Position numbers and translations under genes: made by a program. Source: Pseudomonas sp. G34 (GTDB lineage Bacteria > Pseudomonadota > Gammaproteobacteria > Pseudomonadales > Pseudomonadaceae). From it: a DNA stretch of 64,000 nucleotides. Below the pieces are notes generated by a model, which saw only the letters and a program-made list of their open reading frames with translations, was not told where the DNA came from and searched no databases. Each line of letters starts with the position of its first letter. The first letter of the stretch is position 1. The stretch spans positions 289,981-353,980 of the forward strand of contig NZ_JAVHZV010000023.1 in the NCBI RefSeq assembly GCF_031119625.1, written 5' to 3'. Of the stretch, positions 37,986 to 49,541 are shown one piece after another.

Positions 37986-39426
37986 GTCTCCCGCAGCGGT
38001 CAAGGCGGAAGTGCGGCGCATGCGCCGTATCCGCCGCATTCACTTCGTCGGTATCGGCGGCGCCGGCATGTGCGGCATCGCCGAAGTGCTGCTCAACCTG
38101 GGCTACGAAGTATCCGGTTCCGACCTGAAAACCTCGGCAGTCACCGAGCGCCTGGAAAACTTCGGCGCGCAGATCTTCATCGGCCACCGCGCCGAGAACG
38201 CCGAGAGCGCCGACGTACTGGTGGTTTCCAGCGCCATCAATACCTCCAACCCGGAAGTGGCGACCGCGCTGGAGCTGCGGATTCCGGTGGTGCCACGTGC
38301 CGAAATGCTCGCCGAGCTGATGCGCTATCGCCACGGCATCGCCGTGGCCGGCACCCATGGCAAGACCACCACCACCAGCCTGCTGGCCTCGGTATTCGCC
38401 GCTGGCGGCCTGGACCCGACCTTCGTAATCGGCGGGCGTTTGAATGCAGCCGGCACCAATGCCCAGCTCGGTTCGAGCCGCTACCTGATCGCCGAAGCGG
38501 ACGAGAGCGACGCCAGCTTCCTGCACCTGCAGCCCATGGTGTCGGTGGTGACCAACATCGACATGGACCACATGAGCACCTATGAGGGCGACTTCAATAA
38601 ATTGAAGAAGACCTTCATCGAGTTCCTCCACAACCTGCCGTTCTACGGCCTGGCCGTGCTCTGCGTGGACGACCCGGTGGTGCGCGAGATCCTCTCGCAG
38701 GTCGGTCGCCCGACCCTGACCTACGGGTTCAGCGAAGATGCCGACGTGCGCGCCATCAACGTGCGCCAGCAGGGCATGCAGACTTTCTTCACCGTGTTGC
38801 GCCCGGACTACGAGCCGCTCGACGTGTCGGTGAACATGCCGGGCAACCACAATGTGCTCAATGCCCTGGCGACCATCTGCATCGCCACCGATGAAGGTAT
38901 CGGCGACGACGCCATCGTCCAGGGGCTGTCGCAGTTCCAGGGCGTCGGTCGGCGCTTCCAGGTGTACGGTCAGCTACCGGTCGAGGGCGGCGAGGTGATG
39001 CTGGTCGACGACTACGGCCATCACCCCCGTGAAGTGGCGGCGGTGATCAAGGCCGTGCGCGGTGGCTGGCCGGAGCGCCGCCTGGTGATGGTCTACCAGC
39101 CGCACCGCTACAGCCGTACCCGCGATCTGTACGACGATTTCGTACAGGTGCTGGCCGACGCCAACGTATTGCTGCTGATGGAAGTCTATCCGGCCGGCGA
39201 AGAGCCGATTCCCGGTGCCGACAGCCGCCAGCTGTGCCACAGCATTCGCCAGCGCGGTCAGCTGGACCCCATCTATATCGAGCGCGGTGCCGACCTGGCA
39301 CCGCTGATCAAGCCGCTGCTGCGTGCTGGCGACATCCTGCTGTGCCAGGGCGCCGGGGACATTGGCGGCGTAGCCCCACAACTGCTGCAGAGCCCGCTGT
39401 TCAGCGCGCAAGGTCAAGGGAAATGA
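37978..39426 (+). CDS. murC: UDP-MurNAc:L-alanine ligase
   Basis: A 482-residue Mur ligase that adds the first peptide residue, L-alanine. The N-terminal HFVGIGGAGMCGIAEVL binds the UDP substrate, the ATP loop is GTHGKTTTTSLL near 125, and VDDYGHHPREV lies near 340. I start at the GTG giving MAKSPAAVKAEVRRM, since the longer frame reads from within murG. It overlaps ddlB by four bases. Confidence 0.98.
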   Translation: MAKSPAAVKAEVRRMRRIRRIHFVGIGGAGMCGIAEVLLNLGYEVSGSDLKTSAVTERLENFGAQIFIGHRAENAESADVLVVSSAINTSNPEVATALELRIPVVPRAEMLAELMRYRHGIAVAGTHGKTTTTSLLASVFAAGGLDPTFVIGGRLNAAGTNAQLGSSRYLIAEADESDASFLHLQPMVSVVTNIDMDHMSTYEGDFNKLKKTFIEFLHNLPFYGLAVLCVDDPVVREILSQVGRPTLTYGFSEDADVRAINVRQQGMQTFFTVLRPDYEPLDVSVNMPGNHNVLNALATICIATDEGIGDDAIVQGLSQFQGVGRRFQVYGQLPVEGGEVMLVDDYGHHPREVAAVIKAVRGGWPERRLVMVYQPHRYSRTRDLYDDFVQVLADANVLLLMEVYPAGEEPIPGADSRQLCHSIRQRGQLDPIYIERGADLAPLIKPLLRAGDILLCQGAGDIGGVAPQLLQSPLFSAQGQGK

Positions 39427-40373
39427 GTGCCGAAAGCCTGAAATCTCAACTGCCGGTCTCGGCGTTCGGTCGCGTGGCCGTACTGTTCGGCGGCAAGAGC
39501 GCCGAGCGCGAGGTCTCGCTCAAGTCCGGCAATGCCGTGCTGGCTGCGCTGCAGAGCGCTGGCGTGGATGCTTTCGGTATCGACGTGGGCGATGATTTCC
39601 TCGCCCGCCTGACCAGCGAGAGGATCGACCGCGCGTTTATCGTCCTGCACGGCCGTGGCGGTGAAGACGGCAGCATGCAGGGGCTGCTCGAATGCGCCGG
39701 CATCCCCTACACCGGCAGCGGCATCCTCGCTTCGGCCCTGGCCATGGACAAGCTGCGCACCAAGCAGGTGTGGCAGAGCCTGGGCCTCTCCACGCCGCGC
39801 CATGCCGTGCTGGCCAGCGCTGATGATTGCCGCCGCGCCGCCGACGAGCTGGGCTTCCCGCTGATCGTCAAACCGGCCCACGAAGGTTCCAGCATCGGCA
39901 TGGCCAAGGTCGCTGATGTGGATGCGCTGATCGCCGCCTGGCAGGACGCCGCCTGCTACGACAGCCAGGTGCTGGTCGAGCAGTGGATTCATGGCCCGGA
40001 GTTCACCATCGCCATGCTGCGCGGCCAGGTGCTGCCACCGATCGCCCTGGGCACCTCGCACAGTTTCTACGACTACGACGCCAAGTACCTGGCCGATGAC
40101 ACCCAGTACCGTGTGCCCTGTGGCCTGTCGGCTGAGAAAGAGGCCGAGCTGAAGACCCTGACCGCCCGCGCTTGCGAAGCCGTGGGCACCCAGGGCTGGG
40201 CGCGCGCCGACGTGATGCAGGACGAGCAAGGCCGCTTCTGGCTGCTCGAAGTGAACACCGTTCCGGGCATGACCGACCACAGCCTGGTGCCGATGGCGGC
40301 GCAGGCGGCCGGCCTGGACTTCCAGCAGCTGGTGTTGGCGATTCTTGCCGACAGTGTCGAGGCTCGGGGGTAA
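39423..40373 (+). CDS. ddlB: D-alanine:D-alanine ligase (DdlB type)
   Basis: A 316-residue ATP-grasp enzyme that makes the D-Ala-D-Ala used by MurF. Features include VLFGGKSAEREVSLKSG, LHGRGGEDGSMQGLLE, PLIVKPAHEGSSIGM and the C-terminal EVNTVPGMTDHSLVP. The ATG overlapping the murC stop is preferred over an upstream in-frame start that lies wholly within murC. ftsQ follows after two bases. Confidence 0.97.
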   Translation: MSAESLKSQLPVSAFGRVAVLFGGKSAEREVSLKSGNAVLAALQSAGVDAFGIDVGDDFLARLTSERIDRAFIVLHGRGGEDGSMQGLLECAGIPYTGSGILASALAMDKLRTKQVWQSLGLSTPRHAVLASADDCRRAADELGFPLIVKPAHEGSSIGMAKVADVDALIAAWQDAACYDSQVLVEQWIHGPEFTIAMLRGQVLPPIALGTSHSFYDYDAKYLADDTQYRVPCGLSAEKEAELKTLTARACEAVGTQGWARADVMQDEQGRFWLLEVNTVPGMTDHSLVPMAAQAAGLDFQQLVLAILADSVEARG

Positions 40374-40375
40374 GC

Positions 40376-41230
40376 ATGGGCGCCATCCTTCGTCATCAGC
40401 CAGGTTCAGGCACGCCGGTACGCGGCAAGGCCGTGCCGCGTGGCGCCAGCCGCCTGGTGGCCAAGGAGCCGATCAGCGTGCGTTTGCCGCGGCCGAATTT
40501 CAGCCTGCTCAAGCGCCTGAGCTGGCCGGTGATGCTGCTGGTGCTGGGCTTTGGCGCCTACGAATTGTCGCTGCGTCTGCTGCCCTATGCCGACCGGCCG
40601 ATCGCCAAGATCAGCGTGGAAGGCGACCTGAGCTACATCAGTCAGCAATCGGTGCAACAACGCATTGAACCTTTTGTCAGTGCGAGCTTCTTCAGTGTCG
40701 ACCTTGTCGGTATGCGCCACGAACTGGAGCGCATGCCATGGATCGCCCACGCCGAAGTTCGCCGTGTGTGGCCCGATCAGGTGATGGTGCGCCTGGAAGA
40801 GCAACTGCCGATCGCCCGTTGGGGCAACGAGGCACTGCTCAACAACCAGGGCCAGGCGTTCGCGCCCAGGGAGCTGGCGCACTACGAGAATTTGCCGCAA
40901 CTGGATGGCCCGAAACGGGCCCAGCAACAAGTGATGCAGCAGTATCAGGTATTGAGCCAGATGCTGCGCCCAATGGGTTTCACCGTGGCACGCCTGGAGC
41001 TGCGTGAGCGTGGTAGCTGGTTCCTGTCCACGGGGCAGGGGATCGAAGTGCTGCTGGGGCGCGACCATCTGGTGGAAAAAATACGTCGTTTCGGTGCCAT
41101 CTACAGCAAGGCACTGAAGGATCAGAAAGACAACATCGCGCGGGTCGATCTGCGTTACGCCAACGGCCTGGCCGTGGCGTGGCGCGAGCCGCCAGCACCC
41201 GTAGCGGTCGATACCGCTGCGGTGCAGTGA
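40376..41230 (+). CDS. ftsQ: Cell division protein FtsQ
   Basis: A 284-residue bitopic division protein. A basic cytoplasmic tail of about 50 residues is followed by one transmembrane helix (about 46-64), a POTRA domain (IAKISVEGDLSYISQQSVQ) and the FtsQ/DivIB beta domain (MPWIAHAEVRRVWPDQV and onward). FtsQ connects with FtsB and FtsL in the divisome. I start at the ATG three bases after ddlB; the longer frame reads from within ddlB. Confidence 0.94.
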   Translation: MGAILRHQPGSGTPVRGKAVPRGASRLVAKEPISVRLPRPNFSLLKRLSWPVMLLVLGFGAYELSLRLLPYADRPIAKISVEGDLSYISQQSVQQRIEPFVSASFFSVDLVGMRHELERMPWIAHAEVRRVWPDQVMVRLEEQLPIARWGNEALLNNQGQAFAPRELAHYENLPQLDGPKRAQQQVMQQYQVLSQMLRPMGFTVARLELRERGSWFLSTGQGIEVLLGRDHLVEKIRRFGAIYSKALKDQKDNIARVDLRYANGLAVAWREPPAPVAVDTAAVQ

Positions 41231-41252
41231 ATCAGGAGAGAAGGCAAGAGTC

Positions 41253-42500
41253 ATGGCAAACGTGCAGAGCGGCAAGATGATCGTCGGTCTCGACATCGGT
41301 ACCTCCAAGGTGGTGGCGCTGGTGGGCGAAGTGACGGCCGATGGCCAACTGGAAATCGTCGGCATCGGCACCCATCCATCACGCGGCCTGAAGAAGGGCG
41401 TGGTGGTCAATATCGAGTCCACGGTGGCGTCGATCCAGCGCGCCGTCGAAGAGGCTCAGCTGATGGCGGGCTGCCGCATCCACTCGGCCTTCGTCGGCGT
41501 GGCCGGCAACCACATCCGCAGCCTGAACAGCCACGGCATCGTCGCCATTCGTGATCGCGAGGTCAGCAGTGCCGACCTGGAGCGCGTGCTCGATGCCGCC
41601 CAGGCCGTCGCCATTCCGGCTGACCAGCGCGTGCTGCACACCCTGCCGCAGGATTACGTGATCGATAACCAGGAAGGCGTGCGCGAGCCCCTGGGCATGT
41701 CCGGCGTGCGCCTGGAAGCCAAGGTGCACGTGGTCACCTGCGCGGTGAATGCGGCGCAGAACATCGAGAAATGCGTGCGCCGCTGCGGCCTGGAAGTCGA
41801 CGACATCATTCTCGAGCAACTGGCTTCCGCCTATGCGGTGCTGACCGACGACGAGAAGGAACTGGGCGTGTGCCTGGTCGACATCGGCGGCGGCACCACC
41901 GACATCTGCATCTTCACCGAAGGCGCGATCCGCCACACCGCGGTGATCCCGATCGCCGGCGACCAGGTCACCAACGACATCGCCATGGCGCTGCGGACCC
42001 CGACCCAGTACGCCGAAGAGATCAAGATCCGTTACGCCTGTGCCCTGGCCAAGCTGGCCGGTGCCGGTGAAACCATCAAGGTGCCGAGCGTCGGTGATCG
42101 TCCGCCGCGTGACCTGTCGCGCCAGTCCCTGGCCGAGGTGGTCGAGCCGCGTTACGACGAGCTGTTCACCCTGATCCAGGCCGAACTGCGCCGCAGCGGT
42201 TACGAGGATCTGATTCCTGCCGGCATTGTCATGACCGGTGGCACGGCGAAGATGGAAGGCGCGATCGAACTGGCCGAGGAAATCTTCCACATGCCGGTAC
42301 GCCTCGGTGTGCCCCATAGCGTCAAGGGGCTCAGCGACGTGGTACGCAACCCGATTTACTCGACGGGCGTTGGCCTGTTGATGTATGGCCTGCGCAAGCA
42401 GTCCGACGACATCCCGATGCCCGGCAATGGCGGGTACGGTGATGAAACCAAGGCACCGGTTCTGGAACGGCTCAAGCGCTGGATCCAGGGCAATTTCTAA
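41253..42500 (+). CDS. ftsA: Cell division protein FtsA
   Basis: A 415-residue actin-like ATPase that tethers FtsZ filaments to the membrane. The nucleotide-binding phosphate-1 motif is VGLDIGTSKVVALVG, phosphate-2 is LVDIGGGTTDICIF, and the 1C subdomain lies near 85-165. The C-terminus LERLKRWIQGNF is the amphipathic membrane-targeting helix. ftsZ starts 77 bases on. Confidence 0.98.
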   Translation: MANVQSGKMIVGLDIGTSKVVALVGEVTADGQLEIVGIGTHPSRGLKKGVVVNIESTVASIQRAVEEAQLMAGCRIHSAFVGVAGNHIRSLNSHGIVAIRDREVSSADLERVLDAAQAVAIPADQRVLHTLPQDYVIDNQEGVREPLGMSGVRLEAKVHVVTCAVNAAQNIEKCVRRCGLEVDDIILEQLASAYAVLTDDEKELGVCLVDIGGGTTDICIFTEGAIRHTAVIPIAGDQVTNDIAMALRTPTQYAEEIKIRYACALAKLAGAGETIKVPSVGDRPPRDLSRQSLAEVVEPRYDELFTLIQAELRRSGYEDLIPAGIVMTGGTAKMEGAIELAEEIFHMPVRLGVPHSVKGLSDVVRNPIYSTGVGLLMYGLRKQSDDIPMPGNGGYGDETKAPVLERLKRWIQGNF

Positions 42501-42577
42501 TGTGGGCGACGCGGCACGGGCGTGTGCAGCGTTGCTGGCAGTAGGCGTTAAAAACTAGAAAATACAGGAGAGAGACC

Positions 42578-43768
42578 ATGTTTGAACTCGTAGACAACCT
42601 TCCGCAGAGCGCGGTCATCAAGGTTATCGGTGTAGGTGGCGGCGGCGGCAACGCAGTCAACCATATGGCCAAGAGCAACATCGAAGGCGTCGAATTCATC
42701 TGCGCCAACACCGATGCTCAAGCACTGAAGAACATCGGCGCGCGTACCGTGCTGCAACTCGGTACCGGCGTCACCAAGGGTCTCGGCGCTGGCGCCAACC
42801 CGGAAGTCGGCCGTCAGGCTGCCATCGAAGACCGTGAGCGCATCGCCGAAGTGCTGCAGGGCTGCGACATGGTGTTCATCACCACCGGCATGGGCGGCGG
42901 TACCGGTACCGGTGCTGCTCCGGTAATCGCCGAAGTGGCCAAGGAGCTGGGCATCCTCACCGTTGCGGTGGTGACTCGCCCGTTCCCGTTCGAAGGCCGC
43001 AAGCGCATGCAGATCGCCGACGAAGGCATCCGCGCGCTGCAGGAAAGCGTCGACTCGCTGATCACCATCCCCAACGAGAAGCTGCTGACCATCCTCGGTA
43101 AGGACGCCAGCCTGCTGTCCGCCTTCTCCAAGGCCGACGACGTGCTCAGCGGCGCGGTGCGCGGTATCTCCGACATCATCAAGCGTCCGGGCATGATCAA
43201 CGTCGACTTCGCCGACGTGAAGACCGTGATGAGCGAAATGGGCATGGCGATGATGGGCACTGGCTGCGCCAGCGGTCCGAACCGTGCGCGTGAAGCCACC
43301 GAAGCGGCGATCCGCAACCCGCTGCTCGAAGACGTCAACCTGCAGGGTGCTCGCGGCATTCTGGTCAACATCACCGCCGGCCCTGACCTGTCCCTGGGTG
43401 AGTACTCCGACGTGGGTAACATCATTGAACAATTCGCCTCCGAGCATGCCACTGTCAAGGTCGGCACCGTGATCGATCCGGACATGCGCGACGAGCTGCA
43501 CGTGACCGTGGTTGCCACCGGTCTGGGCGCGCGCATGGAGAAGCCGGTCAAGGTCGTCGACAACACCGTTCAGGTGGCTGCCGCCCAGGCCGCAGCCCCG
43601 GTGGCCGCTCCGGTGCGTGCCGAGCAGAACGTCAACTACAAGGACTACGAGCGCCCGACCGTTCAGCGTCAGAGCCATGGTGGCGCAGCTACTGCGGCCA
43701 AAATGAATCCGCAGGATGACCTGGATTACCTGGACATTCCGGCCTTCCTGCGTCGTCAGGCGGATTGA
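42578..43768 (+). CDS. ftsZ: Cell division protein FtsZ
   Basis: This 396-residue tubulin-like GTPase forms the Z ring. The nucleotide loop GGGTGTG is at 106-112, the GVGGGGGNAVNHM segment near residue 18, and the T7 loop NVDFADVKTVM near 208. A variable linker follows from about 318. The terminal LDYLDIPAFLRRQAD is the conserved peptide bound by FtsA, ZipA and other partners. The ribosome binding site is AGGAGAG. Confidence 0.99.
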   Translation: MFELVDNLPQSAVIKVIGVGGGGGNAVNHMAKSNIEGVEFICANTDAQALKNIGARTVLQLGTGVTKGLGAGANPEVGRQAAIEDRERIAEVLQGCDMVFITTGMGGGTGTGAAPVIAEVAKELGILTVAVVTRPFPFEGRKRMQIADEGIRALQESVDSLITIPNEKLLTILGKDASLLSAFSKADDVLSGAVRGISDIIKRPGMINVDFADVKTVMSEMGMAMMGTGCASGPNRAREATEAAIRNPLLEDVNLQGARGILVNITAGPDLSLGEYSDVGNIIEQFASEHATVKVGTVIDPDMRDELHVTVVATGLGARMEKPVKVVDNTVQVAAAQAAAPVAAPVRAEQNVNYKDYERPTVQRQSHGGAATAAKMNPQDDLDYLDIPAFLRRQAD

Positions 43769-43819
43769 TGAAATCTATCAGGAGCATGAAGGTGATTGGT
43801 GTTCAGCAAAGGTCGGTTC

Positions 43820-43828
43820 TGCTATTAT
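43820..43828 (+). promoter_or_regulatory. Candidate extended -10 promoter before lpxC
   Basis: TGC followed by TATTAT forms an extended -10 element 53 bases before the lpxC start. No good -35 hexamer stands at the right distance (TTCAGC is 15 nt away). It would give lpxC its own transcription apart from the dcw read-through. Confidence 0.4.
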
Positions 43829-43880
43829 CGCCAGCCTTTGTTGAAAACAATTCGCACCTAGCGCAATAGCGGCCAGACCC

Positions 43881-44792
43881 ATGATCAGACAACGCACCCT
43901 GAAGAACATCATCCGCGCCACGGGTATCGGCCTGCATTCCGGGGAGAAGGTTTACCTGACCCTGAAGCCGGCTCCGGTGGATACCGGCATCGTGTTCCGT
44001 CGTACCGACCTCGACCCTGTGGTGGAGGTGCGGGGGCACGCCCTGAACGTCGGTGAGACCACCATGTCGACCACCCTGGTCAATGGTGATGTCAAGGTGG
44101 ATACGGTAGAGCACCTGCTCTCGGCCATGGCTGGCCTGGGCATCGATAACGCCTACGTCGAGCTCTCTGCCTGTGAAGTGCCGATCATGGATGGCAGTGC
44201 GGGTCCCTTCGTTTTCCTGATTCAGTCGGCTGGTCTGCAAGAGCAGGACGCCCCCAAGAAGTTCATCCGCATCACCCGTGAAGTGACCGTGACGGACGGC
44301 GACAAGCGCGCCACCTTCGTTCCGTTCGATGGCTTCAAGGTGAGTTTCGAGATCGATTTCGATCACCCGGTATTCCACGACCGCACCAAGACCGCGAGTG
44401 TTGATTTCTCCAGCACCTCGTTCGTCAAGGAAGTCAGCCGTGCCCGCACCTTCGGTTTCATGCGTGATATCGAATTCCTGCGTTCGCACAACCTGGCACG
44501 CGGCGGCAGTGTGGACAATGCCATCGTGGTGGACGAAGACGGTGTGCTCAACGAAGACGGCCTGCGTTACGAGGACGAATTCGTCAGGCACAAGATTCTC
44601 GATGCGATCGGTGACCTCTATCTGCTCGGCAACAGCCTGATCGGTGAGTTCCGCGGCTACAAATCCGGCCATGGCCTGAACAATCGTCTGCTGCGCGCCT
44701 TGATCGCACAGCCGGATGCTTGGGAAATGGTGACGTTCGAAGACGCCGAGACTGCTCCGATCTCTTACATGCGCCCGGCTGCGGCGGTGTAA
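43881..44792 (+). CDS. lpxC: UDP-3-O-acyl-N-acetylglucosamine deacetylase
   Basis: A 303-residue zinc amidase catalysing the committed step of lipid A synthesis. Zinc ligands are visible as His78 (VEHLLSAM), His237 and Asp241 (HKILDAIGD), with the general base Glu77 and His264 (KSGHGLNN) also conserved. LpxC level is controlled by FtsH proteolysis in E. coli through the C-terminal tail, which here ends RPAAAV. It is the last gene of the dcw block and is followed by a strong terminator. Confidence 0.99.
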   Translation: MIRQRTLKNIIRATGIGLHSGEKVYLTLKPAPVDTGIVFRRTDLDPVVEVRGHALNVGETTMSTTLVNGDVKVDTVEHLLSAMAGLGIDNAYVELSACEVPIMDGSAGPFVFLIQSAGLQEQDAPKKFIRITREVTVTDGDKRATFVPFDGFKVSFEIDFDHPVFHDRTKTASVDFSSTSFVKEVSRARTFGFMRDIEFLRSHNLARGGSVDNAIVVDEDGVLNEDGLRYEDEFVRHKILDAIGDLYLLGNSLIGEFRGYKSGHGLNNRLLRALIAQPDAWEMVTFEDAETAPISYMRPAAAV

Positions 44793-44820
44793 GACACACT
44801 CTCCTGGCTTTATCTCTTTC

Positions 44821-44847
44821 AAGGCCACCTTCGGGTGGCCTTTTTTT
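44821..44847 (+). terminator. Intrinsic terminator after lpxC
   Basis: AAGGCCACC pairs with GGTGGCCTT around a cUUCGg tetraloop, followed by seven T. This is the first clear terminator after the mraZ promoter, so it probably ends the whole dcw transcript. Confidence 0.95.
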
Positions 44848-44973
44848 ATGCCTCGATTGCGTGGCCCGACAAACGGCCTTTGCGGCTGCCCGGCAGCAAC
44901 CGATCAGCCAGGCTTCAAGGTGTCGCCATTTTTATGGCGCCTGTCATTTAGCGAATGTAACTGGCTGACCGTT

Positions 44974-45432
44974 TTACGGATCGCTACGGCGACGGTGACT
45001 GGCCAGGCGTTCCAGAGCCGCTTTAAGACGAGGGTCACTGACCGCTTCGGCGGTTTCCTGGATGCTGTCGGCAGCGCTGTCGGAGAGCTCGAAGGGCTGT
45101 GCTGGTGGGCGTTTCTCGCCGCTCGGAGGTTGCACCTTGAAGAGGATTTTCGTTAAGGTCGCGAACGTTTCGAGCGCCTGCAACTGCCTTTGCAGGCGTC
45201 TTTGCTGATAGCGCAACCGCGTGGCCCAGTGGCCATCGGTGACGATCAGCAGCAGGCAGCCCTCCCGCCACGATGCCACGCGACAGTGTTCACGGGCGGC
45301 AGGCTGCAGCTGGCTTTGCACCACCTGCTGCAGGTGGTCGAGGCGTTGAGCCTGATTGAACAGGGCTTTCAGCGGCTTCGCCTCGCGCAGCAATGCGGCG
45401 GGCGCCTTGGCCGGCAAGGGACGAAAACTCAT
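44974..45432 (-). CDS. DUF721 / DciA-like protein
   Basis: A 152-residue protein of the DUF721 family. Some members (DciA) load the replicative helicase DnaB in bacteria that lack DnaC, which includes pseudomonads. The N-terminal KH-like domain covers about 20-100 (REHCRVASWREGCLLLIVTDGHWATRLRYQ is typical, spread over 47-76), followed by an unstructured C-terminus rich in Pro, Glu and Arg. It is divergent from the M23 peptidase gene. The DciA role is inferred from family only. Confidence 0.75.
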   Translation of the reverse strand: MSFRPLPAKAPAALLREAKPLKALFNQAQRLDHLQQVVQSQLQPAAREHCRVASWREGCLLLIVTDGHWATRLRYQQRRLQRQLQALETFATLTKILFKVQPPSGEKRPPAQPFELSDSAADSIQETAEAVSDPRLKAALERLASHRRRSDP

Positions 45433-45519
45433 GGCAGGAAGCCTGCGACTTTTGGGGCCGTCATGGTAGCAGAACCTCTGCTCACCGCTCTGGTTCCACT
45501 TTTTTCAGATGGGGATGTC

Positions 45520-46446
45520 ATGCACATCATTTTGCTCAGCCGACGCCATGGCGCCGCGCGCTCGCTCAGCCTCGACCTGCGCTGGCTGCTCGCCGGCCTG
45601 GCGCTGCTGACTGCATTGGCAGTGGGCGGCGGTGCGGCGCTGGGCGCGTGGATGGCGCCGCAGTCCGTGCCGGCCGTCGACAGCGTCGTGGTCAACCAGG
45701 CGCTCGATGCGCAGCGCGAGGAAGTCGGCGCGGTGCGCATCGACGCCCAGCGCCAACTCGATGCCTTCGCCGCCCATGTCGCCGAGCTGCAGGCCCGCCT
45801 GACCCGCCTCGACGCCCTGGGCGAGCGGCTTACCGAACTGGCCGAACTGGATGCCAGTGAGTTCGATTTCTCCCTGGGGGTGGGCCAGGGCGGTCCCGAG
45901 GAGCCCGTGGGTGGGGCGGCCTATGCACCGCCACCGTTCATGAGCACGCTCGACGAGCTGGCCCTGCGCATGGACAGCCGCGAACAGCAGCTCGAAGTAC
46001 TCGAGCAGCTGCTCGCCGACCGGCGTCTCGACGAGGCGGCCATGCTTTCCGGTCACCCCGTGCTGCAAGGCTACGTATCGTCGCCGTTCGGGCGCCGCAT
46101 CGATCCGCTGACCGGGCGCGTCAGCGTGCACAAGGGCGTGGACTTCGCCGCCAAGGCGGGCAGCGACGTGGTCGCGGTTGGCGCCGGTGTGGTGACCTTT
46201 GCCGGGCGCCGCAATGGCTACGGCAACACCGTGGAAATCAGCCATGCCGATGGCTACGTCACCCTGTATGCGCACAACCGCAGCAATACCGTGCAGGTCG
46301 GTGATCTGGTCCAGCGCGGCCAGGCGATTGCCACGGTGGGCAGCACCGGGCGCTCGACCGGCAATCATGTGCACTTCGAAGTCAGCCGCAACGGTGAGCT
46401 GGTCAATCCGCACAGCTACATCGCGCGCGTCAGCGACCAGCCTTGA
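45520..46446 (+). CDS. M23 family peptidase (LytM domain) membrane protein
   Basis: A 308-residue protein. A cytoplasmic start and one membrane helix (about 22-44) precede a coiled coil (about 60-112), a second helical stretch (142-176) and a C-terminal LytM/M23 domain. Zinc ligands appear intact: His204 and Asp208 in VHKGVDFAAKAG, and His285 in GNHVHFEV. It is probably a periplasmic peptidoglycan DD-endopeptidase or an amidase activator acting in envelope growth. I start at the ATG preceded by GGGG. secA follows. Confidence 0.85.
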   Translation: MHIILLSRRHGAARSLSLDLRWLLAGLALLTALAVGGGAALGAWMAPQSVPAVDSVVVNQALDAQREEVGAVRIDAQRQLDAFAAHVAELQARLTRLDALGERLTELAELDASEFDFSLGVGQGGPEEPVGGAAYAPPPFMSTLDELALRMDSREQQLEVLEQLLADRRLDEAAMLSGHPVLQGYVSSPFGRRIDPLTGRVSVHKGVDFAAKAGSDVVAVGAGVVTFAGRRNGYGNTVEISHADGYVTLYAHNRSNTVQVGDLVQRGQAIATVGSTGRSTGNHVHFEVSRNGELVNPHSYIARVSDQP

Positions 46447-46544
46447 TGGAGCCGGCCCAGGCCGGCCCGCCCCCTGCCGATGGCCCTGTGCCAATCGCGC
46501 TGCTTTCTTCAATTCCGTTTCCGGGTAGAATGCCCCCTTCGCAC

Positions 46545-46561
46545 GCAGCCATAAGGGCTGC
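46545..46561 (+). promoter_or_regulatory. Hairpin in the secA leader
   Basis: GCAGCC-ATAAG-GGCTGC, a perfect six-base-pair stem, sits 53 bases before secA and just after a TAGAAT (46526-46531) that could be a -10 element with no good -35. There is no T-run, so it is not a terminator. Another hairpin, GCCGGC-CCAG-GCCGGC (46451-46466), follows the M23 peptidase gene. Confidence 0.35.
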
Positions 46562-46614
46562 ATGGGCGACTCACGGGGCCGCCCTCCATTCATAGCGTGG
46601 AAGATCCTGTCGAT

Positions 46615-49350
<2,736 letters not shown>

Positions 49351-49353
<3 letters not shown>

Positions 49354-49437
49354 GAACCTGAACACGACCAGCTGCGCGGGCGGCCCTGCGGCGTTGAAAG
49401 CAGGGCGCTGGCTCGCAAGGTCATGAGCAGGTTCTTA
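49351..49437. repeat. Candidate small inverted-repeat element after secA
   Basis: The ends TGAGAACCTG (49351-49360) and CAGGTTCTTA (49428-49437) are inverted repeats matching at 9 of 10 bases, and an imperfect match extends to about 19 bases. Inside, CCAGC/GCTGG and GCCCTGC/GCAGGGC pair around a ten-base loop, so the whole 87 bases can fold as one long hairpin. The left end supplies the secA stop codon. A repeated element is inferred; other copies lie outside this window if they exist. Confidence 0.5.
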
Positions 49438-49460
49438 AGCTGGACTGGTTGTAAAATCCT

Positions 49461-49494
49461 AACGCCGCGAGGGGCTGGCCCTTCGCGGCGTTTT
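49461..49494 (+). terminator. Intrinsic terminator between secA and argJ
   Basis: AACGCCGCGA pairs with TCGCGGCGTT around a GC-rich loop and ends in TTTT. It lies 107 bases after secA, beyond the inverted-repeat element. Confidence 0.85.
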
Positions 49495-49541
49495 CGCATC
49501 GAACACGCTGTGCACATCCACCTAATTCAAGGAGCTTTCCC

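Noticed and set aside
45433..45519. Possible operator (GCAGG/CCTGC) between the DciA-like and M23 genes
   Set aside because: The repeat is only five bases per arm and no promoter hexamers could be placed with it.
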